64,000 nt of DNA, taken from NCBI GenBank assembly GCA_015179045.1, contig WHUZ01000007.1, forward strand, positions 1,538,501-1,602,500, read 5' to 3'. The position numbers were made by a program, and so were the translations under genes. Source of the stretch: Kalaharituber pfeilii. Lineage: Eukaryota > Ascomycota > Pezizomycetes > Pezizales > Pezizaceae. Under the pieces are notes generated by a model, which saw only the letters and a list, made by a program, of their open reading frames with translations, had not been told where the DNA came from and did no database searches. Of the stretch, positions 24,200 to 36,196 are shown one piece after another (the first letter of the stretch is position 1; each line of letters opens with the position of its first letter).

Positions 24200-24720
24200 A
24201 TCGCGGCCGGCGTGCCTGTCGAACGTGCAGGCGGGGGGGAAGGCGGGGCGTCTTGCGCGGGCGGGGTGGTGGGGGGCAGGGCGCACCGCAGGCGTGCTGG
24301 AGGGACCGCAGACGTGCAAGCTGGCCAGAGATGCGGGCCGGGCGCAGGCACGGGTGCGAGCGCGGGCTGCATCTTGGCGCGCCCACGTGGGGGGCACGCT
24401 CGCGCGCGATGCAGCCAGGCGGTGAGGCTCCTCTTGCCAGCAGCAACATCCCTCCGCTTTCCCCCGGCCCTCACTCCGCTCGGCGCCTTCCTTGAATATC
24501 GCAGCCCCCAGCGGCGCAGCAGCCTCGAGTCCTCTCCAGCAGCCCCCCCTCCCAAGATCTAGAAAGCCCCACCACCACCGCTGTGCTTGGTCCAGTCTGC
24601 TCAGACAGTTGAACATATATTTTGCGCATCGTAAGTACCATCATAGTACAACTATTACGCAACTGCACCTCCCAACCCACAACCGGCATCGCCAGCAGCA
24701 GCAGCGTCATCATTATCGCC
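24200..24720. promoter_or_regulatory. Divergent promoter region, MOB gene / E2 gene
   Basis: 521 bp lie between the two start codons. The MOB-proximal half is strongly GC-rich (GCGCGGGCGGGG type); the E2-proximal half carries CAG/CTG-rich and CACC runs. No TATA box is obvious. Open frames in the GC-rich half on both strands are compositional. Confidence 0.4.
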
Positions 24721-25440
24721 ATGGCCGCTTCAAACCGAATCCCGAAGGTGAGTTCGCTGCCGCATCCGGACTCGCCAACCATTCCCTTCTAAAGTCCATG
24801 CCCAATGACTGCATGCTAACTCACCCGCCAACCGCCAGGAGTTAGCGGACCTCACTAAAGACCCTCCTCCATACACTGTCATCTCCCTCCCCTCAGACTC
24901 AGACATCTACAACTGGAATATCGTCCTCGCCCCGCCAAAGGAATCGGTCTACCATGTAGCCTTCTCCCGCTGTCCCATACCCTTACAAGCGTCATATGTT
25001 CTAACTAGTGCTCATAGGGCGGTGAATTCCATCTTTCACTCAAACTGCCCACCGAGTACCCATTCAAACCACCAGCTCTCTCCTTTATAACGAAGATCTA
25101 TCACCCAAATGTAACAAACGATGGCAAGGGCTCGATGTGCCTTGGGATCCTGCGCCCGGAGAACTGGAAGCCGAGCTGCAAGATCAGGGCCGTGCTACTC
25201 ATGGCTATGGATTTATTGATCACGCCAAACGTGTAAGTTATCAGAGGGCTCTATAATTTGTGCTTGGGAATAAAACTGTCTTTGGAAGTCAATCAGGAAT
25301 CATTCGGTGCTGACTGCTAGATCAGGGACGACCCAGTTGAACCAAGTATCGCCAATGAATATACCAGCAGCAGGGATGATTTCGTTCGAACGGCAAAGTT
25401 ATGGGTCAAGAACTATGCAAAGCCACAATCAAAAAAGTAA
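24721..25440 (+). CDS. Ubiquitin-conjugating enzyme E2 (UBE2L3/UbcH7-like)
   Basis: A class I E2 that takes ubiquitin from E1 and passes it to a target or an E3. Four exons with GT-AG introns: MAASNRIPK; ELADLTKDPPPYTVISLPSD-SDIYNW; GGEFHLSLKLPTEYPFKPPA through the HPN box (IYHPNVTNDGKGSMC, where C is the thioester cysteine) and LGILRPENWKPSCK; and RDDPVEPSIANEY to AKPQSKK. There is no N- or C-terminal extension. The cysteine is followed by ENWKP as in UBE2L3, not QWSPA as in UBE2D. UBE2L3-type enzymes work with HECT and RBR E3 ligases because they react with cysteine only; whether this holds here is inference. NEDD8 E2 (UBC12) was considered, but its N-terminal extension is absent. Confidence 0.9.
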
Positions 25441-27693
25441 AGGATAGTATGAGTCTCGGGCCTGAATGGCCCTATGAGACCTGGGTTTAGTACTTCTCGC
25501 AAAGGCGCACCACCGCCGGCTGTGGGGAAGAGGTACCAGACGGACGAGAAAGAGCTGAAGTGGGTGATATGGCGGAGATTGTAGGTATCGAGTTTAGCTA
25601 CAGGCTATATAACAAACGCTGGGCGTTTTCGGAGATTCCTTTTCTTTTATATTCTTAGGAGATGAGAAGCATTAGTCACGAAAGAAGGATTTTGTAGATA
25701 ATCACTAGAACAGCAATTATGCTGAACCTCGTGGCTGTCAAATTAGGGAAATGCCTGCTTTTACCAAAGGTCTGCTGCTACTTAGCGAACTTCATTTGTG
25801 CAATTCTGGGATTGGAGCACCATATGACTGGGACAAGATGGCGCTTCCCATCAAACTGAGGGCAAGAGGTTATGTAAAAAGGGAATCCAAACGTTGATAT
25901 CTCAAAAAACGTGTTACCTTACGAAATTGAGAGAATTGCTGATGCTTACGAATCTTGTGGTTAGCCACAAGACATGCAGCTAAAAATTTTTGGGGGGGGT
26001 GGTGCCTGTGTATATATGGTCATGTTCTCCAGGACAAAAATGATGTATCTTTTGTATCTGGCTGTGGCTGTTTTCAAATGTTCTACATAACTCGAGCCTA
26101 TTGCAGCCATCAATACAAAATTGCCGTTAAATAATCGAACGCTTGTAAGGGTAACTTAGTACTTTGGCTATCCGCTGGACCTGGCGACTCTCGTCCCAAG
26201 TCCTCTAGCGCCCCTGAATGAAGCTATCTTTTGATAAGAACCTCAAGTATTTAGAAGCAACTGCTATGGACCTTTCGAATTTGGGGGCCTGGACGCGTTC
26301 CAACAGGCGTTTGTACACAACGTTATCGTTGCTCCACGATAACGTACTAACTCGATAGGGTGTATATGATGTTACCTCACTAGACTTAATAGGTATCTCG
26401 GCGGTTAGTTGAGTAGTTTCTGTTATCGAACACGAGCTTTTTCCACAAATCCTCATGATTGTCCGCGTTATTGGTTCGAAACGGAAGGTTGTCCCCCACG
26501 CCACCTTCGCTCCAGCGAACGAAACGCTTTCAAGTATGTTAAAAACCCGTCTATTATATATGTTTCTCGTTTTCAGAGAATCGGTATTAGATACTATCGC
26601 TATGAAGCACAAGGATCATTCCCATTACTACATAAGTAGATAGTAGTATGCAGTAGTATTGCATAGATCATGTATCCAGTTTGACTGCACACTTGAGTTC
26701 GGAGCACAAGACCAATATGTAAGAGGTTATATCAACAAACTAGACCAGCGGCGTTCCCGAGTTTGGACAACCCGGTTGCAACACTGTTAGCAAGGAAAAG
26801 GGAGGAAGCTGGGACCCCAGGTGAGAAGGGCCCTACCGATTAATGAGGATAGTAAAATGAGGTGTTGGGATATTTGTTATCAGTGGCAGTTACAGGGAGA
26901 TAAGCATTGGATGCTTCAACTTGAAGGTGTTTGTGCCTCTGGAGGCCAGTGTGGTTAATGAAGGTAGGCAAAAGTGGATGAGTGCAAAGGAGAGAAATCA
27001 GAGTGTGTATGGAGAGTAGTAAGAAATAGGGTAGTGAGACCACATTGATTTCTCAATCGCTTTGAAACTTCAAAAACAGAGGTGAAAACTGTGCCGAGGA
27101 AAATCGCCAAAAGGGGAAATACCCAATGCAGAAAGAGCCATTTATGTACTCAGGCTTAGAGCAAAGAGGTCTACTAGAGGACGGAGTATTGTTTGCCACC
27201 AAGTTATCAATATAGGAATCCCCTAAACACCACCGATTTATTGCTTCCTCTGCTACTGGTCATTCTTCTATCACCTTTGCTGCTTTTATTGCAATCGCCA
27301 CAATCTCTTTTAGACTTCCTTTGCCACCCTCTTCCCTGAAAGTTTGTTATAGTGTATCTTGCTCAGTATGATCTTCATCTAGATCATCCCCAGCAGTATC
27401 AGAACAGTTTTCTTTTAGCTGATACTTGTAAGGTAGTGGCATTTCCTCCTAGTTCAGTAGGTGTATGGCAACTTATCAATATCGACTTCCCTTTTGCTTT
27501 TAGTTGCATATTCTTATCCATATATGCCTCGTCTGTCTCTACTACAATATCCTTATATATAAGCAAGTTGTGATTATCAAATGCCTAACCAGGTACTGTT
27601 CAAATAGGATAGGATGCCTTACTGAACTCCACTGGGACTATGGTCTCCTCATTACTACAGCTGTTGTCATGTTCTTCTACAAACATCTTCTTG
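25441..27693. other. Long spacer, no gene recognised
   Basis: Minus-strand frame 26205-26612 (135 codons) is the longest and has no recognised motif or partner exon. An 8-G run occurs at 25993-26000. No supported gene was found. Confidence 0.4.
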
Positions 27694-27917
27694 CTGTTAC
27701 GGGTTGCAACCGACCGTTTTTCAAACCGTTGCACCAAAAGGTAGAACTACCGGTGACCGCCGGTAGTACGGTCGGGATATATAGGAGTATCCGTACGGCT
27801 CGCTATCCCCTGCGGACTCACGCGCTGCCTATGGGGGCCTGCTGGTCAGACATGGGCCTCTCCCACGTCTTCGCACTACCGCCTCAGGACTAGCGACACA
27901 TGTTACCCGTGTAACAG
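27694..27917 (+). mobile_element. MITE-like element, CTGTTACGG-TIR family
   Basis: It begins CTGTTACGGGTTGCAACC and ends ACCCGTGTAACAG, the inverted complement of CTGTTACACGGGT. The segment AGGACTAGCGA near the right end is shared with the copy at 62549. The interior is otherwise GC-rich and diverged from the other two copies, so it is a distant relative or a subfamily. Confidence 0.5.
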
Positions 27918-28502
27918 TCGCTTTTTATTTACCTGCCTAGCCAAACCACTGCCAGTCGACCTCACTACACCATCTCCCCAATTTCTTTCCCGTACTTTGA
28001 AGCAATCAAGCACATCGAGCATCTATGTAAGTACAAATATGAGGGTAACACTTTATTGCTTACACCCTCAGCACCTACCTAGCTTAACATGTACTCGTAC
28101 TCAATTGTACAAAAATAGAAGCAAAAAAACAAATACGAAAAAATGACAAAAAACGTGCATGCCTGCATGCTTGCATACTTATGTATTTATGATTCATGTA
28201 CTCCACACGTTTGTAATGTTCTTGAGTCTCCCAGAGCAGACCTTGAATACCCAAATCGTCGGTATGTGTTATATTAAGTACTTTATATATTTTTTTTAGA
28301 CAAATAAGAACATGAAATCTAAATGTATCTATAAAAGTTTTAAATCCTGATTGTACCAAGTTTTTTCGCGATGCTCTGAATAGCTATGAACTTCGTCTCG
28401 TAACCAGACACTGGCCATCATGAAATGTCTCTCCCCAAAAGAAAACCATCCCACTTGCGTTAAAATAATAGGTATGAACGAACATCAATAACAATTACTC
28501 AC
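27918..28502. other. Spacer downstream of the asparaginase gene
   Basis: AT-rich with a GCATGCCTGCATGCTTGCAT repeat near 28157-28176. No gene was seen. Confidence 0.4.
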
Positions 28503-30769
28503 TCAGGCCCCGGCCAACTCCCAACACCTCAGCTTCCTCGCCCGTCTCTCTTCCATCACAGCATCATTCACTCCCCAACTATCAGGCGTGCTCACACGTG
28601 AACCCTCCACCGCCCTCTTCATCACAGCCCCAACTTCCCTACCACTCCCCATAGACCCTGCAGTCATCAACACTTCTCCCTCCGACGGGGTTACCCACCC
28701 ACTACCACCAGCCTCCAGCTTTCTCCTCCGCAACCCCGCAACATCAACCTCTTCCGCATGCAAATGTGCACCCGCGTTCCTTAGCAACTTAATATTCTCC
28801 TCCATCCCGGCATCCGCAGCAAGATACAGCGGCGTGTGTCCATCATTGTTCCGGAGATGGACCGAGGCACCCTCGCAGAGAAACTCACGGAGAATGTCGA
28901 CAGAGGGAGAGATGGCTGCGATGTGCTATTTCATATCAAATCAATCGTCAGTTAAAAGGACAATTTAAAGAAATCATAATTGGAAAGACTTACCAGAGGT
29001 GTATAGCCCGCATAATCAAACTCATTCAGCAACCAACCCACGCCCTCGGCTTTAGCTGCCTTCAGCGCATCCATGACAGCAGAGTAATCTCCCTTTTTGA
29101 TTGCATAGCCGAGAGTCGACAAGGCGGCCTGCTTCGGTTCAAGGGGCTGTGGCAGCAGCGCTCCTCGAGGCTGGAATGCTGTAGGAGCGACGGGAGGATG
29201 AGAAAAGCTAGTGATATTTTGTTCCGTGAGTTCACCACGGAGGGACTTGCTCATCTTCTCGCGAATTTGCGAATTGGTAAGGGTGGGATCGGAAAGTAGG
29301 CAGGAGAGTTTGGTTAGGGCGGCTATTACCGTAGAGTTAGTAAAGGTTATCACAGGGGAAGCTTGGCTTATCATTTGGAGCCGTTACCCTCAGTGGTCAT
29401 ATCCATGCCAAATACCACCCCAGCACGTGCGAGTGCGGAGCCAGTGGCATACAGCGGCGAAACGTTCCCAGTCATGCACTGCGTCACATTGACCACAATA
29501 ATACCATCCTCAACGCCCTGGCGCAGGACCTCCAGTAGCCGCCCATCCTCTGGTGCATTCCCGCTACCAAAGGTCTCCAGGACTAGTCCACGCAACCCCT
29601 TCACCTTCAGCACACCCTCCACCATTTCAGGAAGGATACCCGGAAATATGCGTAAGCATGCCACGTGCGCAGTACCTGGTGGGTACGGGGAGATGTAGAA
29701 CGGAGTGAGGGTTGATGGGCGGGTAATTAGGTTCCAGTTTATGCTGATGTTTATACCAACTGTAGCTAACGGGGGATGGTTTGGTGAAGAAAAGGCATTA
29801 AATCCTACAGCATTTGTTTTGGTTGCGCGGTTACCCCTGAACAGCTTGAAGTTGAAGTAAAGACAGACTTCGGGTATCATGAAGTGACCAGCAATGATGA
29901 GACTGCCGAGAAGGTTATCCGTTGCATCATTCTGGAGCTCTGTCATGGGCACTTGGCTGCCAGTGAGAATGATGGCTTTTCCAAGAGACCCAATCATGAA
30001 CCCCAGGGCAGAAGCTGTGTACGCAAGCGAGTCTGTCCCATGGAGAACCACAAAGGCGTCAAACAGTTGATAATTTCGGGCAATGGCACGGGCAATTTGT
30101 CCCCAGCCTTTGGCGTTTATGGATGAGGAGTCGAGCAGCGGATTGAATTCGTGAACGCAGAACCGCACGTGGCGGTTATATGCGGAGAGTGGGGTACGGA
30201 GGGAGGGTATAAGTGTGAGAGCTGTAGGGTCTTCCGGATCAGCATGGCATGGCAATGGAGGTGGGTTGGAATGATCGTTGAATGAGGGGCGGGGAGTAAG
30301 TAGGTTGATGAAATTTCGTTCCTACTGGAATGTTAGATATCATACAGGCAACACAAATTTAAGATCATGTGATGTGGTGGACGCCTACCGGAATATATCC
30401 ATTGACACCTCTCTTCATACAGATTGTACCACCTGTGTATTAGTTCATATTGAGAGGTAAATTAGCCAATGCATATCTCCCAAAACAAGCACACGCATCT
30501 CTTCTATATGAACTTCGATAATAGGAGCGGCCATGTCCGACCCCGTTCATGTAAGAAAGTGTATGTTAAACCCTGCCCACTTGCATTCGAATCTTCAAAT
30601 CCGCAAAATAGAAAAATAAAAAATACAATACATTAAGAAGCACTCAACACGTACCGGTGGCAATAACCAAGACCCTTGACTCTGGAAAACCCCCAGGGCC
30701 AGTTGCAGGCCCCAGCTGCCGGAGATCCACCTCCGAAGATGACGATGATATCGACGCTTCTTCCTTCAT
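28503..30769 (-). CDS. ASPG: L-asparaginase with C-terminal ankyrin repeats
   Basis: Cytosolic type I asparaginase (Asn to Asp plus ammonia) fused to ankyrin repeats, the plan of animal ASPG. Five exons: 30769-30655, 30432-30389, 30321-29388, 29322-28994, 28925-28503. Exon 1 ends VLVIATG, joined to GTICMKRGVNGYIP so that the first catalytic loop TGGTI is formed across the intron. The second catalytic motif is VLHGTDSLAYTASALGFM, followed by AIILTGSQVPM, then TNAVGFNAFSSPN, LETFGSGNAP and NVTQCMTG, and DMTTEAALTKLSCLLSD. Ankyrin units read DYAGYTPLHIAAISPSVDIL and HLRNNDGHTPLYLAADAGM, with a third, degraded one. The intron 2 acceptor must be the second of two tandem AGs (CAGTAG); the first would put a stop in frame. 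The start is ATG MKEEASISS. Confidence 0.92.
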
Positions 30770-32452
30770 TGCTGTGCCTGGCGCCTTTGTGCAATAAGGG
30801 CGTCTAACTGGAACTGGAGATGGCACTGTTCGACCAGACAACTGCAGTAGTCAAAAAGCACGCGAGGTTTTCGGAGGTGCTAATAACGACGGTGCGCTGG
30901 CAGCCACGGGGCTGGATATAGAGGGTGCTAACGTTCCAGAAAAGAGTCAATTGAGAACAAGTTGTGTGTATGGCTGCTGCTTGTCTAAGTGGATATCGTA
31001 TTTTATCGTATCGACAACCGGGCTATACCGGGACTGGGGGCAGAGATAAGCTGTGCCTTGTATTTCTAGATGGCCTCCTGGATACCGATATCCAATGAGG
31101 AGCATATGGCGTCAGCAACAACCTAAAGATAAATGCTGCTCTTTCTGTTTTATTTCGCTTAATCTAATTTTATTTATTTATTTTTCTTGATCGAGGGAGA
31201 ACTCACCGCAGACGTGCTCAATTATCAGTGTGCTGAATTCTGGCAGTCGTTTGTGCCGGCAGCCCTTATAAGGCTGTTCTGAGGATGAACCTCTAGTTCC
31301 TGCTTTGGCCTTAGGCCTAGCGTCCAAATGGCCATTGGCCACCGGCGCTTGTTTGAAGATACGGCTTTCTACGGACAATTTGCAGCGCATGTCGGGGTTA
31401 TGGCACAGGAGCTCAGGTAGTCTGGTGGTAGGAAGAAGCTTGAGGGTGTGGGTGGGAAGCAATTGACGGGAATGTTGGTTCGGCGGATAGACCCGAGTTC
31501 TCACGGCTGTGGGTTGATAAGAACAAGAACTTGGAGTGGTGGGGGGGACCTGCCAGGAACCGATTTGCATAGCAATATGATGCGGGGGAGGCGGGCCAGC
31601 GCTGCTGCAACTTCGCAGATCCGGGAATGCTCAGGCTCTGTTCAGGCTCAAGGAACTGGAGGCTTTCATGAAACGATGGGGTAATAGAAACGGGCGGGGG
31701 CGCATCGAGATTCCTTTCAGCATTTTCCGGGTCAGCAGCCTAAGCCATGGCAGGATAAGCACCGCACGTACTATGTAGAGTACTGTGCAATACTATGTAG
31801 GTGCTTGCTATGATAGTCCATGTATGACGGGCATGACCGATATATGACGAGCACAGGACGGCACATGTGTCCATGCCCGACAAGCTGGTGCATGCAAGTA
31901 CGTGATGGAGCACTGAGAACACACCAGAAGACGCCCTTCCAGGCTTGCCACACAGCAGCGCAGCAGCAGCATCGCGCGGATAGCACGGCCTGAAAGGGCA
32001 CCGTGTCTGCTATGATACTAGCAGTGCTCACGGCGACACGCTGACGCCGCACCCCAGATCGATGCCGCAGCGGGAGGAGCCCCCAGGGCACGACGCCGGC
32101 GCCCCAGTGCTGCGCAGTCCGAGGGGCAAAGGGCAAAGGGCAAAGGCGCAGGACCCCGCGGTGGTGCAGAAGCCGCTGCCCTCTGAGCAAACTTGCAGAG
32201 CACAAGTTGAGCACTCTGCTGCCATTATAGGCTTTCATAAGCCTGCTTCCGTTTCCCTGTTCTAGACTCTTGGCGCTCCGCCTCATGAGCGCCGGCAATG
32301 GCCCTATGCATAGCGTCCTAGCTGACGCAACCCCCCCAAGCCCAAAATCACGCATATAAGAAGCAACGCCTCCCTGTCCTTATCAATCAGCCGATCTGAT
32401 AAACTCTCACCTTCACATCCCCCCCTACACACACTGCTTACTTGCATTCAGA
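30770..32452. other. Divergent spacer, asparaginase / ISU1
   Basis: About 1.7 kb between two start codons. The minus-strand frame 31178-31570 (130 codons) and frames around 31771-32355 lack motifs and lie in GC-rich sequence. A triplicated AAAGGGC (AAAGGGCAAAGGGCAAAGGC) lies at about 32127-32146. TATATAAG near 32354 precedes ISU1. I see no gene. Confidence 0.4.
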
Positions 32453-33234
32453 ATGTTCAGACGTCTGATAACTACCTCCACACCCCTTGTCCAAGGGCTC
32501 CAGGCCTCTAGCGCCGCAAGGGCCGCTCCTCCATTGGCTGCTGTGCAGGCCTCGCTGCGGCGGAACTATCACCAGAAAGATAAGTTGTCTCCCGCAGTAC
32601 TACCGCTGTGCGGAAAAAGCTAACGCTCTGCTGTTTCGGCTCTCTACTGCTCGACCACTACTCGAGACCTAGGAATGTTGGATCTCTCCCAAAGAACGAC
32701 TTGAATGTGGGCACGGGACTCGTTGGAGCTCCAGCGTGTAAGTTATCTTCACTCAGCATCTTTGTCCGTACGCTAACAAGCTGCTGTACAGGCGGAGACG
32801 TGATGAAGCTCCAGATCCGAGTGGATCCAAACACAAATGAAATCGTGGACGTCAAGTTCAAGACCTTTGGATGTGGCTCTGCAATTGCCTCAAGCTCATA
32901 TCTGACGGAATTGGTTCGAGGAATGAATATTGATGAAGCTGCGAAGATCAAGAATACGCAGATTGCAAAGGAACTTTGCTTGCCACCCGTGAAATGTGTG
33001 TTCTCTTCGTTTTTCACATCTCAAATCTATCTCAATTTGTACGCGGGCGAAAGTTGCTGACTCATGTCTAATATAGTACACTGCAGCATGCTTGCCGAGG
33101 ATGCTATAAAATCCGCCATCAAGGATTACCAGAGCAAGTCGAAGAGGGCTACTCCTACGATAGGCGCTGCTATTGCAGAGCAGCAGCAGGCAGAAGCTGC
33201 AGCTCCTAACACAGCGAGTACAGCTTCCGCTTGA
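32453..33234 (+). CDS. ISU1: Mitochondrial Fe-S cluster assembly scaffold ISU1
   Basis: The scaffold on which [2Fe-2S] clusters are built in the mitochondrial matrix. Exon 1 starts MFRRLITTSTPLVQG, an Arg/Ser/Ala-rich targeting sequence, and ends at NYHQK. Exon 2 reads VLDHYSRPRNVGSLPK and APAC, where C is the first cluster ligand. Exon 3 gives GDVMKLQIRVD and KTFGCGSAIASSSYLTELV (second ligand Cys), then ELCLPPVK, the HscA/Ssq1-binding region. Exon 4 supplies HCSMLAEDAIKSAIKDY (third Cys) and an Ala/Gln-rich tail. Introns 2 and 3 are GT-AG. Intron 1 (32580-32647) starts ATAAGT and ends AC if the universally conserved VLDHYSR is kept. This makes it the oddest splice in the window. Confidence 0.95.
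32580..32647 (+). other. ISU1: Putative AT-AC intron in ISU1
   Basis: 68 nt beginning ATAAGTTGTC and ending GGCTCTCTAC. GCTAACG, a perfect fungal branch site, lies 24 nt before the 3' end. The 5' end is the normal GTAAGT with G1 changed to A, so it would be a U2-type AT-AC intron; U12 introns start ATATCC. Splicing here gives AAA G|TG CTC GAC = K-V-L-D. The only canonical in-frame option, GT at 32584 to AG in CTCGAG, deletes the conserved LDHYSR. Confidence 0.65.
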
Positions 33235-33933
33235 TGCTTTCCTTCTAGACTTGTATAGCATTCCATTTTGTGTGAGGGGGCTAAGCTAGATTCTGTTCAT
33301 AATTGGTTTCAGTCACTCGCTTTGAATGAGAGGCACATGTATGTCATGGCATGGAAATGTGGTTTTTCTTTTGTTTGGTGGGTTGTATTTTTGCAGGATG
33401 ATTTTTATCCCTACTCATGTCTGATGGAAACTGGGGAAGAAAAAGAGGGGCTTGGCATGAGACTAGGAGAAAACGGCGATTGGCGTTCTTGCAAGTTGCT
33501 TGTGTGACTACAAATTTATCTTCCGGGTTTTTTTTTCCCTTTGCCCGGCCGCTCAGGAACGATAAGCATCGTATCTCTCTCTGCTGTACAGAATTGCTGC
33601 TACTCACGCTTTATTCTTGTGACGAGTCTCGAAGTCCCTTTTCGGTGTGCATGTGTAGAGTGCAAATGTTCCACCTTGGCAGCCTATCCTAGTAGTCTGG
33701 GCACGAGAACAAGCCACCCCATCTTATCGGTGTTTGATAAGAGAAATGACGCCAAGCCGTGACAAGCCTCCTCATCCTGCATTCTCGTGGATCTCTCAGC
33801 AGAGCTTCACTATGCCCTGCAGCCGGACAATACCCTTGCGAAAAGCTGCAGCAAACCAATCCTATGAATTCGCTAGAAGCTGCGCTTCCTGCCACACGAT
33901 AGTTCCATCCTAAAGCTGGTCTTGTCCCCCGCT
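33235..33933. other. Spacer ISU1-VPS23
   Basis: 3' region of ISU1 and promoter of VPS23. A T-run (33528-33536) and short frames only; no gene. Confidence 0.5.
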
Positions 33934-36196
33934 ATGGCGTCGAACTCGCACGATCGGATCACCCCGCAGTTCCTCCAATGGCTTCACAACGTCATAACTC
34001 CGGTGCGAGACCCCTCTGTTTTCCTACCTCTGTATCACTATATTGACTGTGTGCCTATTGTCCTTTATCAGGAATATACCGATCCCCGCCGAACTTACAG
34101 CGACGTTATCCAAGCTCTGCGAGTCATTCCAACACTCTCCCCACGAACAGACGTATACAGTACGAGAGCTTTTCTTTCCTTTCCTTTCCCTCTCACTCTT
34201 AAATCATTTCTAATCCATGGCATCGTATTCCCCTCACAGCGCACGAAAATGGACGCTCTCAGCTCCTTCTATGCCTCTACGGGACCCTCCCTGCGAAGTT
34301 TCGTGGGGCAGTCTATAACATACCGGTTTTGCTCTGGATACCATACCAATACCCCCTTCAGCCGCCGATAACGTTTGTGAATCCGTCGAGAGATATGTTG
34401 ATACGTCCGGGGAATCACGTCGATGGGAATGGGAGGTGTTACCACCCTTATTTGTCGGGGTGGGAAAGTTATTTTGATGTATGGTTTTCATTGGCAGATT
34501 TTGGCTGCGGTATTGGTGTGGACAGAAGGGAGTTATAATATATAAAAATGAAGGCTAATTACATGCTCAACGAGCGGCTTTGATACAGAAATCAAATATC
34601 GCTGATCTATGCGATGTTCTAAAGGGGGTGTTTGGACGGGAGCCCCCAGTATACGCAAAAAGCGCACAACAGCAGCAACAACAGCAGCAACCGCCTGCTC
34701 CACCACCGGTGCCGCCATTACCTGCAGAATTCAGCTCAAGAGAAGGAGTGGCACAAACTACACCTACACCAGCTACAGCAGCGCAATCCGCACCACCGCC
34801 AACCCCCGGAGGTACACAAGTTCCACCCCCAAAGCCACCTCTGCCAAAGGAACTTGCCCCAGTGCCTCTTCCGACACCACAACCATCGCAGCAAGCTTCC
34901 CCTGTACCTCCGCCACCCCCGCCAAAGCCTGTACAAGCTCCTGCACAGCAACATGAACACTCAAGGTCAAGTTCGCTGCCCGGAGGTGCCCGTGCACAGA
35001 CAGCATCCCCGCCACCGTTACCTCCAGCACCACATCGAGCTCAGCATTCCCACACCCAAACTCCGCCACCGGCTCCTGCTGGAGCTGTAACCGGTCCTGC
35101 ACCTCCACCCGTCCCGCCAGTACCACCACGTCCATCATCGGTGCCGTATACCTCGCATTACGCGCAGCCTCCCTCCATATCTGCTCCCCCGCGGGCACAA
35201 GGACATGGTGGAGCTTACCAGCAGCGACCTGTGTCGATGCAGTATCATCCTCCACCTAGTACGACATCCCCGCCTTCAGCTAGATATGCTCTGGATGCTC
35301 TGGGTGGACCACCACCACCGCCTCTCCCGTCCACATCACCACGCCAAAGCCCCCTGCCTCCGCCTCCACCTGCGCCTCATCCGGTTTCCCGGCCTCAATC
35401 TTACATTGGCCCAAACACCCAACTGCACATCCCTTCCCCCCTCCAGCCTGCGCCTCCTCCACCCCCCGTTCCCCCACCTCCCGTTCCCCCACCCCCCGTT
35501 CCCCCACAATCGCACGCTCCCTCACCCCCCACGCAACCTAAACCCAAACCTCCTATCCCCGACCTCATGGACGCCCCCGACACCGACCTCCTCCTCCCTG
35601 CCCCTACGGCCACCTTACCCGGGACCTCACCCATCCCTCCACCGCTTCCCCCCAACCCACAAAAAGACCACCTTATCTCGACGATTTCATCCCATCTACA
35701 TACCCTCGCTCTCGCGCACCACACCAAGTCTACCACTGCCCTCACTCATGCATCCGCCCAGCACTCAGCGTTACTCCGCGCCCAGTCCGCGCTTGCGCAA
35801 GAGCAAACAGACCTCTTACGCCTCCTCGAACTCGCCGACTCCAACATGTCTATTCTCACGGAACGCATTTCCGCCGCCGACTCCCTCATCCGGGACGTTG
35901 CTCCTGTCTCTACCACAATAACGACAACGACAACAACAACAACACCAAAATACCCCCTTCCCGACATCGACAAGGTCGTCTGCGTGCCAACAGTCGTCCT
36001 CAACCAGCTCTACGACCTCGTTACGGAGGATATGGCAATCGAGGACACGATTTACGTTCTGGGCAAGGCGCTCGATCGAGAGAAAGTCGGGCTTGAGCAG
36101 TTTTTGAAGCACGTGCGCATGTTGGCTAGAGAGCAGTTTTTGCTGAGAGCCACTGTGAGGAAGATCGTGAAAGGGGTTGGACTGGAAGAGGGCTAA
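33934..36196 (+). CDS. VPS23: ESCRT-I subunit VPS23 (TSG101 homologue)
   Basis: It binds ubiquitinated cargo and recruits ESCRT-I to endosomes for multivesicular-body sorting. Three exons: start MASNSHDRITPQFLQWL; second exon from HENGRSQLLLCLYGTLP; third exon from KSNIADLCDVLKGVFG (acceptor just before 34591). The UEV domain spans residues about 10-160, with IPVLLWIPYQYPLQPP and TFVNPSRDM, and no catalytic Cys as usual. Residues about 190-480 are Pro/Gln-rich with repeated PPPPVPP, the segment that binds PTAP/Bro1-type partners. A coiled coil follows (about 510-590), then the C-terminal steadiness box (PLPDIDKVVCVPTVVLNQLY to REQFLLRATVRKIVKG). A ThrACN run gives TITTTTTTTTP. The start ATG at 33934 is the first in frame. 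Confidence 0.95.

Noticed and set aside
23967..24562. Several long overlapping frames near the MOB start
   Set aside because: GC-rich composition keeps many frames open; only the frame continuing into the MOB domain is conserved.
31771..32355. 194-codon minus-strand frame upstream of ISU1
   Set aside because: No motif, Cys/Arg-rich by composition, no exon partners, and it overlaps the likely ISU1 promoter.
32584..32662. Canonical GT-AG intron in ISU1
   Set aside because: In frame, but it deletes the invariant LDHYSR and leaves the branch site 39 nt from the AG; kept as the alternative for the AT-AC proposal.
34736..35921. Long frames inside the VPS23 Pro-rich segment on both strands
   Set aside because: They are shadows of the C/CA-rich coding sequence; the frame with UEV and steadiness-box motifs is the real one.
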